64,000 nt of DNA from an uncultured Chitinophagaceae bacterium (GCA_937958995.1 CALGAP010000005.1:288365-352364), one strand, 5' to 3'; positions 35,379 to 44,405 are shown, numbered from the stretch's first letter. Notes: generated by a model not told the origin, from the letters alone. Numbers and translations: made by a program.

Positions 35379-37718
35379 ATGAAGAAGCTTGTTACGTTTA
35401 TTTGCTTTTTTGTTGCCACCACGCCTGGATTCACTCAAACCACACTGCAGGCCTTTCCCCTATCATCGGTTCGCCTGCTCGACGGCCCCTTTAAGGAGGC
35501 GCAGGAAACCGATTTGCGATATATCCTCTCCCTCGATCCCGACCGCTTGCTGGCACCTTTCCTGCGCGAAGCGGGCATTTCGCCGAAAGCCCCGAGTTAT
35601 GGCAACTGGGAAAATACCGGTCTCGATGGGCATATAGGCGGGCATTATTTATCTGCGCTGGCATATATGTATGCTTCTACCGGCAATGAAGTGATCAGGC
35701 AAAGACTGGATTATATGATCGCCTGGCTGGACAGTTGCCAGCGCCAACGTGGTGATGGCTTTGTGGGCGGTGTACCGCGCAGCCAGGAATTGTGGAGCGA
35801 AATATCATCAGGCAAAATCAACGCGGCGAGTTTTTCATTGAACAACCGCTGGGTGCCGCTGTACAATATTCACAAGACCTTTGCCGGTCTGCGCGATGCG
35901 TACGTAGTGGGCGGCAACCAGAAAGCGAAAAATATTTTCATCAAACTATGCGACTGGTTTTTGCAAACCATTTCTGGCTTAAGCGATGATCAGCTACAAG
36001 ACATGCTTCGCAGCGAACACGGCGGCATGAACGAAGTATTTGCCGACGCTACCATTATTACCGGCGATAAAAAATATTTGGAAACTGCCATTAAGCTATC
36101 TCACCGTCGCATACTGCAGCCACTCTTGCAAAACCAGGATTCACTCACGGGCTTGCACGCCAACACGCAAATTCCCAAAGTGATCGGCTTTGAGCGCATC
36201 GCGCAAATTACCGGCGATACTGCCTGGTCGCGCGCCGCTGAATTTTTCTGGAACGAAGTGGTGCATCGCCGTTCGGTTTCCATAGGCGGCAACAGCGTGC
36301 GCGAGCATTTTCACAGCACCAATGATTTTTCTTCGATGATATACGATGTGCAGGGACCAGAGACCTGTAATACGTATAACATGCTGCGATTGTCGGCGTA
36401 TTTGTTTTTACACCAGCCCAATAGCAAGTATATCGACTACTACGAACGCGCCACCTATAACCATATCCTCAGCTCGCAACATCCGCAGGGTGGCTTTGTC
36501 TACTTCACTCCCATGCGCCCGCAGCATTACCGCGTGTATTCGCAGGCGCAGGAAAGTTTCTGGTGTTGCGTGGGCTCGGGACTGGAAAATCATGGCAAGT
36601 ATGGCGAGATGATCTATGCGCACAATAACAATGATCTTTTTATAAACTTGTTCATAGCCTCCAGGCTGCAGTGGAAAGAGAAAGGACTGGTGGTGGAGCA
36701 GCAAACTGATTTTCCCAATAAAAGCAATTCAACCATTCAACTCAGTTTAGACAAACCGGCTTCGTTTGGTATTTATATTCGCTATCCTTCGTGGGTAAAA
36801 GACGGAACATTAAGACTAAGGGTGAATGGAAAATCAGTCAATGCTTCAAAAAATGCATCGGGCTATGTAGTGCTCAATCGCACCTGGCAAAACGGCGATA
36901 AGATCTCCATCGAACTGCCCATGCAATTAAAAATGGAGTACCTGCCCGATGGCTCGTCCTGGGCATCGCTGCTATATGGTCCTATTGTACTGGCAGCTAA
37001 AACTGACACCACTAATCTGAAAGGCATCAGGGCCGATGATAGTCGCATGGGACACGTGGCTGCGGGAAAATTGTACCCGGTAAACAGCGCCCCGCTGCTG
37101 GTATTGCCCAACCAAAACCAGGAATTACAACTGAAACCAGTTAATGACAATTCCATCGCCTTTTTCGCAGGCAGTTATACCTACCCCGACCGCAACCTGG
37201 TATTAGAGCCTTTTTACAAAATTCACGACGCGCGCTACATCATCTACTGGCGCGTGACCGATAAGGAAGAACTTCCCAAAATAGTGCAGGAACTAACCGT
37301 AGCAGAACAAGCCAAACTCGCCCTCGAAGAAAAAACTGTTGACCAGGTAGCTCCGGGCGAGCAGCAGCCGGAAGTGGAACACAACTTCAAAGGCGAAAGA
37401 ACCGAATCTGGCACGTACAAAGATTACCGTTGGAGAAATGCGGCCGGATGGTTTAGTTATGAGTTGAACAATAAAAACAAAGAAGGAAAAAAGTTACGCA
37501 TTACTTTTTCCGCCTCTGACAGAAATGTTGATTTCGATATACTGGTTAACGACCGCTTGCTGAAAAACGAAATACTTGCTGATAAAAAGGGCGATGATTT
37601 GTTTGATATCGATTACCCATTACCCGACGACCTCACAAGTGAGAAAATAGAAGTAAAGTTCGTTGCCAGGGACGGCAAGCGCACCGCGAGGCTGTTTTAT
37701 ATCCGGTTGATGAAATAG
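35379..37718 (+). CDS. Second GH127-type (DUF1680) enzyme
   Basis: The product has 779 residues with a signal peptide (1-20, LITFF-type core). It has the same fold family as the gene at 30811 but is clearly different in sequence. The catalytic and zinc residues appear as Glu328-x-Cys330 in GPETCNTYNML and Cys396-Cys397 in FWCCVGSG. In contrast to the first copy it lacks the long N-terminal insertion and begins the barrel at SVRLLDGPFKEAQETD. It has a C-terminal beta-sandwich (about residues 640-779) with KLRITFSASDRNVDFDILVN. The pair suggests two related glycosidic bonds are cut, for example arabinofuranose in different linkages. The stop overlaps the antisense remnant at 37697-37903. Confidence 0.86.
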   Translation: MKKLVTFICFFVATTPGFTQTTLQAFPLSSVRLLDGPFKEAQETDLRYILSLDPDRLLAPFLREAGISPKAPSYGNWENTGLDGHIGGHYLSALAYMYASTGNEVIRQRLDYMIAWLDSCQRQRGDGFVGGVPRSQELWSEISSGKINAASFSLNNRWVPLYNIHKTFAGLRDAYVVGGNQKAKNIFIKLCDWFLQTISGLSDDQLQDMLRSEHGGMNEVFADATIITGDKKYLETAIKLSHRRILQPLLQNQDSLTGLHANTQIPKVIGFERIAQITGDTAWSRAAEFFWNEVVHRRSVSIGGNSVREHFHSTNDFSSMIYDVQGPETCNTYNMLRLSAYLFLHQPNSKYIDYYERATYNHILSSQHPQGGFVYFTPMRPQHYRVYSQAQESFWCCVGSGLENHGKYGEMIYAHNNNDLFINLFIASRLQWKEKGLVVEQQTDFPNKSNSTIQLSLDKPASFGIYIRYPSWVKDGTLRLRVNGKSVNASKNASGYVVLNRTWQNGDKISIELPMQLKMEYLPDGSSWASLLYGPIVLAAKTDTTNLKGIRADDSRMGHVAAGKLYPVNSAPLLVLPNQNQELQLKPVNDNSIAFFAGSYTYPDRNLVLEPFYKIHDARYIIYWRVTDKEELPKIVQELTVAEQAKLALEEKTVDQVAPGEQQPEVEHNFKGERTESGTYKDYRWRNAAGWFSYELNNKNKEGKKLRITFSASDRNVDFDILVNDRLLKNEILADKKGDDLFDIDYPLPDDLTSEKIEVKFVARDGKRTARLFYIRLMK

Positions 37719-37903
37719 AGACTTGATTTTCCGAAATCGGGCCGCCATCTGCCGTCAACATACAGCCACACCGAAATCGCAGTGTACAATATCAGCCAGA
37801 GGCCAAAAACCAGGACGGGCAAAGATTTTCTGCGTACGGGAAGAATCAGCTGTACATCGGTGATGTTGTCGATGATTTGGTAACGGTTCCGAGGTTGCGT
37901 CAT
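37697..37903 (-). pseudogene. Probable N-terminal remnant of a small membrane protein
   Basis: The minus-strand frame reads NRYQIIDNITDVQLILPVRR then KSLPVLVFGLWLILYTAISV, a start followed by a transmembrane segment, then ends at FGKSSLYFINRI overlapping the GH127 stop. The start resembles Bacteroidota proteins with a short beta lead-in, a (K/R)-x-W or basic turn and a helix, whose full members run to about 170 residues. Here the frame is cut off after 68 residues. It may be a dead fragment or a short genuine protein. Family call is uncertain. Confidence 0.4.
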
Positions 37904-38078
37904 GCGGTTGTTTAGGGTGCTATATTGTCAATTTCAACATAACGCGCCAACAGCCCGTGGAAAAATTGTCGAAGGTCAGCATTTACCCAACAAAATGTTA
38001 AGCATATAAGCCCCCGTGCAATAAACTCAGGGCATTGCCGTTTGCCAATTTTCCTTGTGTACCTGAAAATAGCGGCCT

Positions 38079-38747
38079 GTGTTTAAGACCTTCAAAACCT
38101 CACTGAAAGCAGCGAATCCGACTCCTGCGAAAAGCCTCTTACTATTTGTTATTTGCTTTACTTTTTTTCAACCCGCAGTTCGTGCTCAAAGACTAAATCT
38201 CGATCAGCGCATACTGATCAGCATCATGGAAAACCGCACGCCAGGCGGCGAAAGGTTTTTCAAAGGAGTCTCCAACTCCACCCACCTGGTGACCGCGCTG
38301 ATACCGGTATCGGTAGTAGCAGCCGGGCTGGTGAGCAACGACAAACCCATATTGGTAAAAGGCCTTTACATGACAGCCTCCGTAGCCGCCTCCTGCCTCA
38401 TTACCCAGGCCTTGAAACAAAGTTTCGACCGACGGCGGCCTTATATAAAGCATCCCAGCATTGTGCCGGTGGGTGGTGGCAGTAGCAGTCCTTCCTTTCC
38501 TTCGGGACATACCTCGGCAGCGTTTTCTGCGGCCACTTCGCTTACTATTGCGTTTCCCAAATGGTATGTAGCCGTGCCGGCTTATACCTGGGCCGCTACG
38601 GTGGGTTATAGCCGAATGTATTTGGGCGTGCATTATCCTAGTGACGTGCTGGCCGGAGCGGTAATCGGTGCAGGCAGCGCCTGGCTGATGCATAAGGCGA
38701 ATAAGTGGCTATTGGGGAAGCAGGAACCGAAAGGAAAATTGTTTTAG
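38079..38747 (+). CDS. PAP2 superfamily phosphatase
   Basis: The product has 222 residues with a GTG start (no ATG precedes the signal sequence). It has a signal or membrane segment (about 19-37) and the three PAP2 motifs: C1 KQSFDRRRP, C2 PSGH, and C3 SRMYLGVHYPSD. The arginine, two histidines and aspartate form the phosphotransfer site, with His as nucleophile in C3. Family members dephosphorylate lipid phosphates such as undecaprenyl pyrophosphate or phosphatidic acid on the outer leaflet of the inner membrane. Substrate cannot be read from sequence. It converges with a second PAP2 gene 55 bases downstream. Confidence 0.87.
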   Translation: MFKTFKTSLKAANPTPAKSLLLFVICFTFFQPAVRAQRLNLDQRILISIMENRTPGGERFFKGVSNSTHLVTALIPVSVVAAGLVSNDKPILVKGLYMTASVAASCLITQALKQSFDRRRPYIKHPSIVPVGGGSSSPSFPSGHTSAAFSAATSLTIAFPKWYVAVPAYTWAATVGYSRMYLGVHYPSDVLAGAVIGAGSAWLMHKANKWLLGKQEPKGKLF

Positions 38748-38802
38748 GAGCTTAGGGTGACTCACCCTCGGAGTTGGCCGACCGGTCACCCGACACGCGA
38801 CA

Positions 38803-39639
38803 CTAAAACTTATACCTCACCGCCACCCCCAAACCATCACTTGAATACACCGGCGACATCGTGAGATTTGCCTTCTTTTTAACCCGATGCAATTCCGGCA
38901 CCACAATGCCTGTGGTGGCGCCTACCAGGAATCCCACGATCACGTCGCTCCGGAAATGGCGACCTGCCTGCAACCGAAAATGTCCCACCATGATGGGCGG
39001 AACAGCCGCGATGGTATAAATGCCGATGCGCTTCCAGCCGCGGATGTGATGGTAATCGGTAAAAACTTTGGCAATAAAAAACGTGGAAGCGGCTGCGTTG
39101 GACACATGCCCGCTGTAGAAGGAATTGGTTCTGCCTTCGCCGGAGCGTTCTTCAACAGGCAGTTCCGCATTATACGCAAGCGGCCTCACCCGGCGCACCG
39201 TTGACACCGCGCCAAGGAATATGGTATTGTTTACAGCGTGTGTGACGAGATACATGCCCAGGAGCGGAAACCAGTCTTTCCGAATTTGCTTATCGAGCGC
39301 GAGCAGTATGGGGCTGACGATTGATGAATTCAGGAAAATATCTGAGCTGCTGATGGCATTGCTTCTTGCCTTCTGGTTGAAAATGACGGGTCTGTCGAAC
39401 CGGTTCACTTTATAGGGGTCGAGCTTCGCGATATCGGCCTCGCTGAGGGTAGCGTGTTCGATTATTTTCGGCAGGCCTACTGCTGAGAAAAAGACTAATC
39501 CGGCTGTGGCGGCGGGGAGTTCCCATTTGATGTTGACATGGTAGATTTTTTCTGTGGCGGAATCGGTTTGTGCGTGGGATTTGGTGGCCCAGGATATGAG
39601 GAAGACAGTAATGGCTAACTTGTTGACAAGTGATTTCAT
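38803..39639 (-). CDS. PAP2-like phosphatase with altered motif C2
   Basis: The product is 278 residues. It has a signal peptide (1-23) and three PAP2-type motifs: C1 STVRRVRPLAY, C2 FYSGHVS (tyrosine in place of the usual proline) and C3 GHFRLQAGRHFRSD, with the His and Asp kept but the Ser-Arg replaced by Gly-His-Phe-Arg. It also carries a longer N-terminal part (about 90 residues) than the neighbour at 38079. The altered C2/C3 may change substrate specificity. The long G-rich tract 39680-39722 precedes it. Not a duplicate of the neighbour: the sequences share only the motifs. Confidence 0.8.
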   Translation of the reverse strand: MKSLVNKLAITVFLISWATKSHAQTDSATEKIYHVNIKWELPAATAGLVFFSAVGLPKIIEHATLSEADIAKLDPYKVNRFDRPVIFNQKARSNAISSSDIFLNSSIVSPILLALDKQIRKDWFPLLGMYLVTHAVNNTIFLGAVSTVRRVRPLAYNAELPVEERSGEGRTNSFYSGHVSNAAASTFFIAKVFTDYHHIRGWKRIGIYTIAAVPPIMVGHFRLQAGRHFRSDVIVGFLVGATTGIVVPELHRVKKKANLTMSPVYSSDGLGVAVRYKF

Positions 39640-40434
39640 GGCAGAGAGTAACGATGGTTTGAATAATGAGTAACAGATTGGGGGAGGAGAGGTTTAGGGG
39701 GGGTGGGATTTTTTTTAGGGGGAGGAATGCAAATGGCGGGACACACAGGCTAAGAGAAAAAATATAAAGGTGTTGGGCATTTGGATTGAGGATCGTGTGC
39801 GAAAGGGGTTTAAAAAATTGATAAAAAAACGGATGTTTTGCGGTATTTTTCACGGTAGTTGATGGGTGGAAAAACGGAAAATAATGTTTTTTGCCCGAGG
39901 TGCATTTTTTGAAGCTGAACTCTCTTTCTTCGTGTGCGCTATTGAGATAGTCATTAACGTTGAAGTGATTGATGGCTGGTTTCTGACAGCAGCAATCTTC
40001 CAATTTTTAACATACGAGATTTCCATTTATTATAACTCTGAAGTGCATGGCTATTAGGCAAGAGATAAACTCACGAGTCTCGTATCCCGAATATGACAAA
40101 CTCTACAGCGCGAGTATTGTGGCTTAACAACTCTGTTTTGGAACTGCTTTAGGACAAGGAGAACTGATTCAGTACAGGTACGAGTAATCCCTATCTGAGT
40201 CGCATATTCAAGATTTCTTCACAAATACCAAGGCATACTATTTAAGCTGTGGTTCCGGTATTTTTTTAATAAATACCCCTCTTCACTATTACCTTATTCC
40301 TAATATTTATCCCAGGCTAAGTAATACGGCAATGAATTACTTTTTTGCGCAATATATTTTTATTAGGAAATATCATTGAGCCAACGTCCAAAAGACAATT
40401 ATCCTATGTCGTTTTATAAGGATTCTTTTTGAAG
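39640..40434. other. AT-rich intergenic region, left side of the Fic island
   Basis: About 800 bases with no convincing gene. It includes a G-rich run set (39680-39722, four groups of three or more G) that could form a G-quadruplex. Frames of 197 codons (39410-40003, minus) and 63 codons (39866-40057, plus) were judged chance. From about 39.8 kb base composition turns visibly AT-rich, unlike the flanking genes, and stays so to about 42.3 kb. Confidence 0.5.
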
Positions 40435-40514
40435 TTTGTGTACCAAATAGAGTACAAAATACACTTTGAGAACCATTTTTATCATATTTTAGTACACAAA
40501 TCAGGTTGTGTACT
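40435..40514. promoter_or_regulatory. Two palindromic operator-like sites upstream of fic
   Basis: The site next to the gene is a perfect 9-bp inverted repeat, AGTACACAA (40491-40499) and TTGTGTACT (40506-40514), with a six-base spacer. A second, looser site reads TTTGTGTAC (40435-40443), 8 bases, GTACAAAA (40452-40459). All four half-sites share GTAC flanked by A/T. They lie 37 to 117 bases upstream of the Fic ATG, as expected for operators. The Fic product's winged-helix tail makes autoregulation the simplest idea. Confidence 0.55.
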
Positions 40515-40551
40515 TTTTTTGGGGTAATTTGAGTCACAAATTTACGAGCTA

Positions 40552-41673
40552 ATGTATAATATCAGTCAAGCAATAAAATACCATTATAACCAATTTCCGC
40601 CCAAGGACATCCAATATCCCTTAATAATCAAAGACTTATTGGAGGCAACAGAAATGTTGGCTCGCTATGACCAGCTACTTCAGACATTGCACAACCAGGA
40701 ATTATTACTTGCTCCATTGCGGAGTCAGGAGGCAGTGATATCCAGCCGCATAGAAGGAACCATTAGCACAATTGATGAGATTCTAGAATTAGAAGCGCAA
40801 TATGCAATAGAGGGAGACTTTGATCAAGAATCCCGCAGCGACATAGTAGAGACTCTACTTTACCAGAGAACCTTAAAAACCGCCCAAAAAAATTTAGAAG
40901 AAGGCTACTCCATCTCCCATTTCCTCATACGCCAGATGCATCAACAACTACTAAGTGCCGGCCGAGGTTCGCATAAAAGCCCAGGTCAATATAAAACAGA
41001 GCAAAATTATCTTGGAGATCGAGGAAATAGGAATATAAAGTTTATTCCAATAAGCCCCGATGCCCTACCCCAAAGCTTGGACAATCTTTTTGAATATCTG
41101 AAAAGTAATAAGGAACATCCAGAGTTATTAAAAACGGCTTTTATGCACCTGGAGTTTGAGGCACTGCATCCATTTCAGGATGGTAACGGACGCATTGGGC
41201 GAATGCTGATAACACTCTACTTGTGGCAAGCGGGCATGATTAGTTCGCCGCACTTTTATATAAGTGCATTCTTCGAAGAAAATAAAGACGAATACATAAC
41301 GGCCATGCGAGCGGTAAGCGCGGAAAACAAGTGGACAGAGTGGGCATCGTTTTTTCTAAAGGCAGTTGCAGAGCAAGCAAAGTCGAACTGTCTGATAGCG
41401 GAACGTATACGTTACCTATATGAAGGAATGAAAATCAAAATAGCCGAAATTCTTTCCTCGAAATGGTCAATGCAGGTATGCGATTTCTTGTTCACTAATC
41501 CGAAATTTCGAGGATCCACTTTATATACACAAACAGATATACCCAAGAATACAGCAGCGCAATTTTTAAGAAAATTGGTAGATGAAGAAATCATAATTCA
41601 ACAGTCACCTCCTTCAGGAAGAAAAGCGGCGCTATACTCTTTTGAGCCTTTGCTTAATTTGGTACGTGTGTAA
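40552..41673 (+). CDS. Class II Fic-domain AMP transferase-like protein with C-terminal wHTH
   Basis: The product has 373 residues. Its N-terminal region (about 1-110) is the Fic_N/DUF4172-type lead-in that contains the inhibitory helix with the motif S64-x3-E68-G69 (SSRIEGT), as in class II Fic proteins. The Fic domain follows, with the catalytic motif HPFQDGNGRIGR (His206). A winged-helix-like tail follows (about 280-373; KNTAAQFLRKLVDEEIIIQQ). Class II Fic enzymes transfer AMP from ATP onto Tyr/Thr/Ser of target proteins when the inhibitory Glu moves away. The tail suggests DNA binding. Neighbours are a truncated ATPase gene on the opposite strand and two operator-like sites upstream. Confidence 0.9.
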   Translation: MYNISQAIKYHYNQFPPKDIQYPLIIKDLLEATEMLARYDQLLQTLHNQELLLAPLRSQEAVISSRIEGTISTIDEILELEAQYAIEGDFDQESRSDIVETLLYQRTLKTAQKNLEEGYSISHFLIRQMHQQLLSAGRGSHKSPGQYKTEQNYLGDRGNRNIKFIPISPDALPQSLDNLFEYLKSNKEHPELLKTAFMHLEFEALHPFQDGNGRIGRMLITLYLWQAGMISSPHFYISAFFEENKDEYITAMRAVSAENKWTEWASFFLKAVAEQAKSNCLIAERIRYLYEGMKIKIAEILSSKWSMQVCDFLFTNPKFRGSTLYTQTDIPKNTAAQFLRKLVDEEIIIQQSPPSGRKAALYSFEPLLNLVRV

Positions 41674-41740
41674 TTTTGGTTTAATTATGGAAAACCCGAA
41701 ATTGATTGACAGTCCTCACCCTGTAATCAAAAAAAGTTCT

Positions 41741-42061
41741 CTAAAGAACAACCACTTCATCGCACCCATCCAATATTTTCTCAATTTTTGCCCGATTACC
41801 TTCATGCTTCATTTGGGCAGCTCCGTCCAAGGCTTGACTGAACGTCAACTCAACCAAGAGTTCCCTATCTTCTTCCCGTTTAAATTTCAGGTCGTTTATA
41901 TTTACTCCACGCCCGATTCCGTTAAAAAAAAATTCAATTGCTTCAAAAAAATTAGTTTTGCCGCAGTTATTTTGTCCTACATAAATATTGAAGTCAGTTG
42001 GTTCGAATACCGCGCTTTCAATTGACCGAAAATTTTCGATTCGAATTTTTGAAATTTTCAT
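41741..42061 (-). pseudogene. Truncated OLD-like AAA ATPase gene (N-terminal 106 aa only)
   Basis: The frame opens MKISKIRIENFRSIESAVFE and includes a Walker A motif GQNNCGKT, typical of RecF/OLD-type ATPases. It ends after DGCDEVVVL at a stop, without signature, Walker B or nuclease parts. It parallels the first ~105 residues of the intact gene at 62352 (MKISRIEVENF ... GKNNHGKT ... LDGADEFIVE), which runs 524 residues. I read it as a broken paralog left in the Fic island. A deliberately short protein is unlikely, since the truncated product could not form the ATPase site. Confidence 0.7.
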
Positions 42062-42176
42062 TGGTTTAGTTGTTTATAGGAGATAATGATTGATAATCTT
42101 CAGTTCTCTTTGCTCCTCTTGCCAGGCACATTTACCATTTCAATTGAGTTGGGGACCAAGACCAAAGTACCTTGCC

Positions 42177-42184
42177 TACTTTTG
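42177..42184 (+). promoter_or_regulatory. -7 element for the metal-efflux operon
   Basis: TACTTTTG exactly matches TAnnTTTG. The start of transcription would fall near 42191, giving a leader of about 100 bases before the regulator ATG at 42290. No TTG with correct spacing was found, so activity may depend on an activator. Confidence 0.4.
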
Positions 42185-42289
42185 TTCTTCTAATAAAGCT
42201 AAAATAGTAAGTAATATGTTTCAGAAAGGAGGGGAAACCATAAGAGCAATCCACCACCCCCATTCCCAACTTTCCCTTATTTTTACCAC

Positions 42290-42967
42290 ATGAATGTCCT
42301 TGTCATCGAAGACGATCAAACCCTTAGCAAAAACATCGCCGAAGCACTCCAAAGCGAAGGCATTCACGCCACCCCCATTTACGACGGCTCCCTCGCGGAA
42401 AAAACCCTAAAACGCGAGGCCTTCGACTGCATCATTATGGACGTTAATCTGCCCGGGAAAAACGGCTTTGAGCTTTGCAAAGATTTCAGGCAGTACAACA
42501 CCAACACCCCCATCCTGATGCTCACCGCGTTTGCACAGCTCGAAGATAAAGTGCAGGGCTTCAGCCTGGGGGCCGACGATTACCTCACCAAGCCATTCTT
42601 TATGCGCGAACTGGTGCTGCGCGTAAACGCACTCACGAAAAGAAGAAATAGAGCCGGCAACGCCTCTGGTATCATTACCGCCGATGATATAGTGATCGAC
42701 ACCAGGGCTAAACGCGTTACGCGCCAGGGACAAACCATTTCGCTGACGCCGCGCGAATATCAAATTTTGGTAAAACTGGCCGAAAACAAAGGTGAGATCG
42801 TCTCCAAAAGCGACCTCATCAATGAAATCTGGGGGCGCTCGATCGATGCGAATACCAACACCATCGAAGTGTATATCAATTTTCTGCGCAATAAAATTGA
42901 TAAGCCATTTCGGAAAAATAATATCAAAACCAAAGTAGGTTACGGCTACTATTTTGATTCGGAATGA
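42290..42967 (+). CDS. OmpR-type response regulator of the metal efflux operon
   Basis: The product has 225 residues: a receiver domain with acidic pocket EDD (7-9), phosphoacceptor Asp51 in IIMDVNLPG and Lys in YLTKPFF, then an OmpR/PhoB winged helix (about 130-225, ending TKVGYGYYF). The CusR/CopR-type layout, followed by the cognate kinase and CzcCBA-like genes, indicates that it activates this operon in response to metals. Its stop overlaps the kinase start by four bases, so translation is probably coupled. Confidence 0.92.
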   Translation: MNVLVIEDDQTLSKNIAEALQSEGIHATPIYDGSLAEKTLKREAFDCIIMDVNLPGKNGFELCKDFRQYNTNTPILMLTAFAQLEDKVQGFSLGADDYLTKPFFMRELVLRVNALTKRRNRAGNASGIITADDIVIDTRAKRVTRQGQTISLTPREYQILVKLAENKGEIVSKSDLINEIWGRSIDANTNTIEVYINFLRNKIDKPFRKNNIKTKVGYGYYFDSE

Positions 42968-44337
42968 ATATCAGGAATAGACTACTCCTCAATTTCTCCG
43001 CCACCAGTATTATATTGGTAAGCGTCATTCTGTTGATCATCTACGTGGTGTTTTCAGAATACCGCGAAGAAGAGTTTCAGCAACGGCAAAAAGAAAAGAT
43101 CATCACCACCCTGCACTTCATCAGCGAGATTGAAAAAGATGAGAAACGATTAGCCGATGCTATGGACCAGCTAACCATCAACTCCATACTAAATGAAAAA
43201 CTGCTGATCTTCGACAGCGCCAAAAACGTGATATACGCCAGTCTTGACGATGTACCGATTGGTTATTCAGACCGACTGCTCAATATGCTTAGTGAGCACA
43301 ACGTATGGATAGAACAAAAAGACGGCCTGTACGATGTGGTAGCCATCTATTTCAAAGACAATAACAAAAGCTATTACGGCATCAGCAAGGCCTACGACGA
43401 ATTTGGCTATTCAAAATTGAAGGTCCTAAGGCGACTGCTGATCGGCGCGTTCGTAGTATTCACCTTCGTGGTGATCCTGGTGTGCGTGTATATTTCAAAC
43501 CGCATATCCAAACCCATCTGGCAGCTGACCGACCTGGTGGGCAATTACAAGATCGGCGACACACAGCAGCGAACGAAAATCCAAACCAATACCCACGAAA
43601 TCGATTTCCTGAACCAGAAATTCAACGAACTACTCAGCAAGATCAACAGCGCCTACACCTTTCAGCAAAACGCTGTGCACCATATCTCGCACCAACTGAA
43701 AACACCGATCACTGTGCTGATATCCGAGCTGGAACGCATCAGGCAAAAAACGAGCGACAGCCATCTGCAACAGGATATCCAGAAACAAATTCTGCGTACT
43801 AAATCGCTGGCTGAGATAATCAACACAATGCTCGAAATATCGAAGGTGTCTGCCGGGCAGTCGTTCGAAAAAACCAGTGTAAGAATCGATGAAATACTGT
43901 TCGATTGCATCAGCGAACTCAACATGCTTCACCCCTACTTCATTTTCGAAGTAAATTATTTGCCCGCCGAGCCCGATGCCGCACGCCTTACCATCAGCGC
44001 CAACGAAATGTTGATCAGGCAGGGATTCCAGAATTTGTTAAACAACAGCGTGGCGTACAGCAGCGGCAACAAAGCGGAAATTAATATCGACACCTCGCAG
44101 CCCGATAAACTGAAAATCTCCATCACCAACTCCGGCAAGACCATTTCAGAAGCCGAGCAACCCTTTCTTTTTTCCCACTTCTTCCGGGGCGAAAACAGTC
44201 GCGAAAAAGCAGGCTTTGGCCTGGGGCTCACCCTGACAAAAAATATTGTGCAACTGCACAAGGGCGAAATAAGTTACACCGCTGTAGATGGCAATCGCAA
44301 TGTATTTGAAGTGGAACTGCCCCTGACTTTAAGCTGA
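42964..44337 (+). CDS. Membrane sensor histidine kinase of the metal efflux operon
   Basis: The product has 457 residues. It has two transmembrane helices (about 10-30 and 157-180) around a periplasmic sensor loop of about 125 residues, a HAMP region (ISKPIWQLTDLVGNYKIGDT), a HisKA helix with HHISHQLKTPITVL, and a HATPase domain (NLLNNSVAYSS, GLGLTLTKNI). This is the CusS/CopS family layout. No obvious Cys/His metal motif is visible in the loop, so metal identity is inferred from the downstream pump. The start codon overlaps the regulator stop (ATGA). Confidence 0.92.
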   Translation: MNIRNRLLLNFSATSIILVSVILLIIYVVFSEYREEEFQQRQKEKIITTLHFISEIEKDEKRLADAMDQLTINSILNEKLLIFDSAKNVIYASLDDVPIGYSDRLLNMLSEHNVWIEQKDGLYDVVAIYFKDNNKSYYGISKAYDEFGYSKLKVLRRLLIGAFVVFTFVVILVCVYISNRISKPIWQLTDLVGNYKIGDTQQRTKIQTNTHEIDFLNQKFNELLSKINSAYTFQQNAVHHISHQLKTPITVLISELERIRQKTSDSHLQQDIQKQILRTKSLAEIINTMLEISKVSAGQSFEKTSVRIDEILFDCISELNMLHPYFIFEVNYLPAEPDAARLTISANEMLIRQGFQNLLNNSVAYSSGNKAEINIDTSQPDKLKISITNSGKTISEAEQPFLFSHFFRGENSREKAGFGLGLTLTKNIVQLHKGEISYTAVDGNRNVFEVELPLTLS

Positions 44338-44405
44338 TTTTTATCTGTATTAAGCTTTTCTAAAGCTTGTTTTTGGAACATTTGCTGCTTAGCAAAACAG
44401 CCCTG

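Noticed and set aside
39410..40003. A 197-codon minus-strand frame overlapping the start of the second PAP2 gene
   Set aside because: It overlaps the PAP2 gene in another frame, and its sequence shows no family resemblance; it is most likely a shadow plus AT-rich non-coding DNA.
40435..40514. Terminal inverted repeats of a mobile element
   Set aside because: The palindromes are both on the same side of the Fic gene and no partner copy, transposase or target-site duplication was seen; operator sites explain them better.
41642..42025. 127-codon plus-strand frame after fic
   Set aside because: It is antisense to the truncated ATPase gene, whose protein family match is clear; the frame has no motif of its own.
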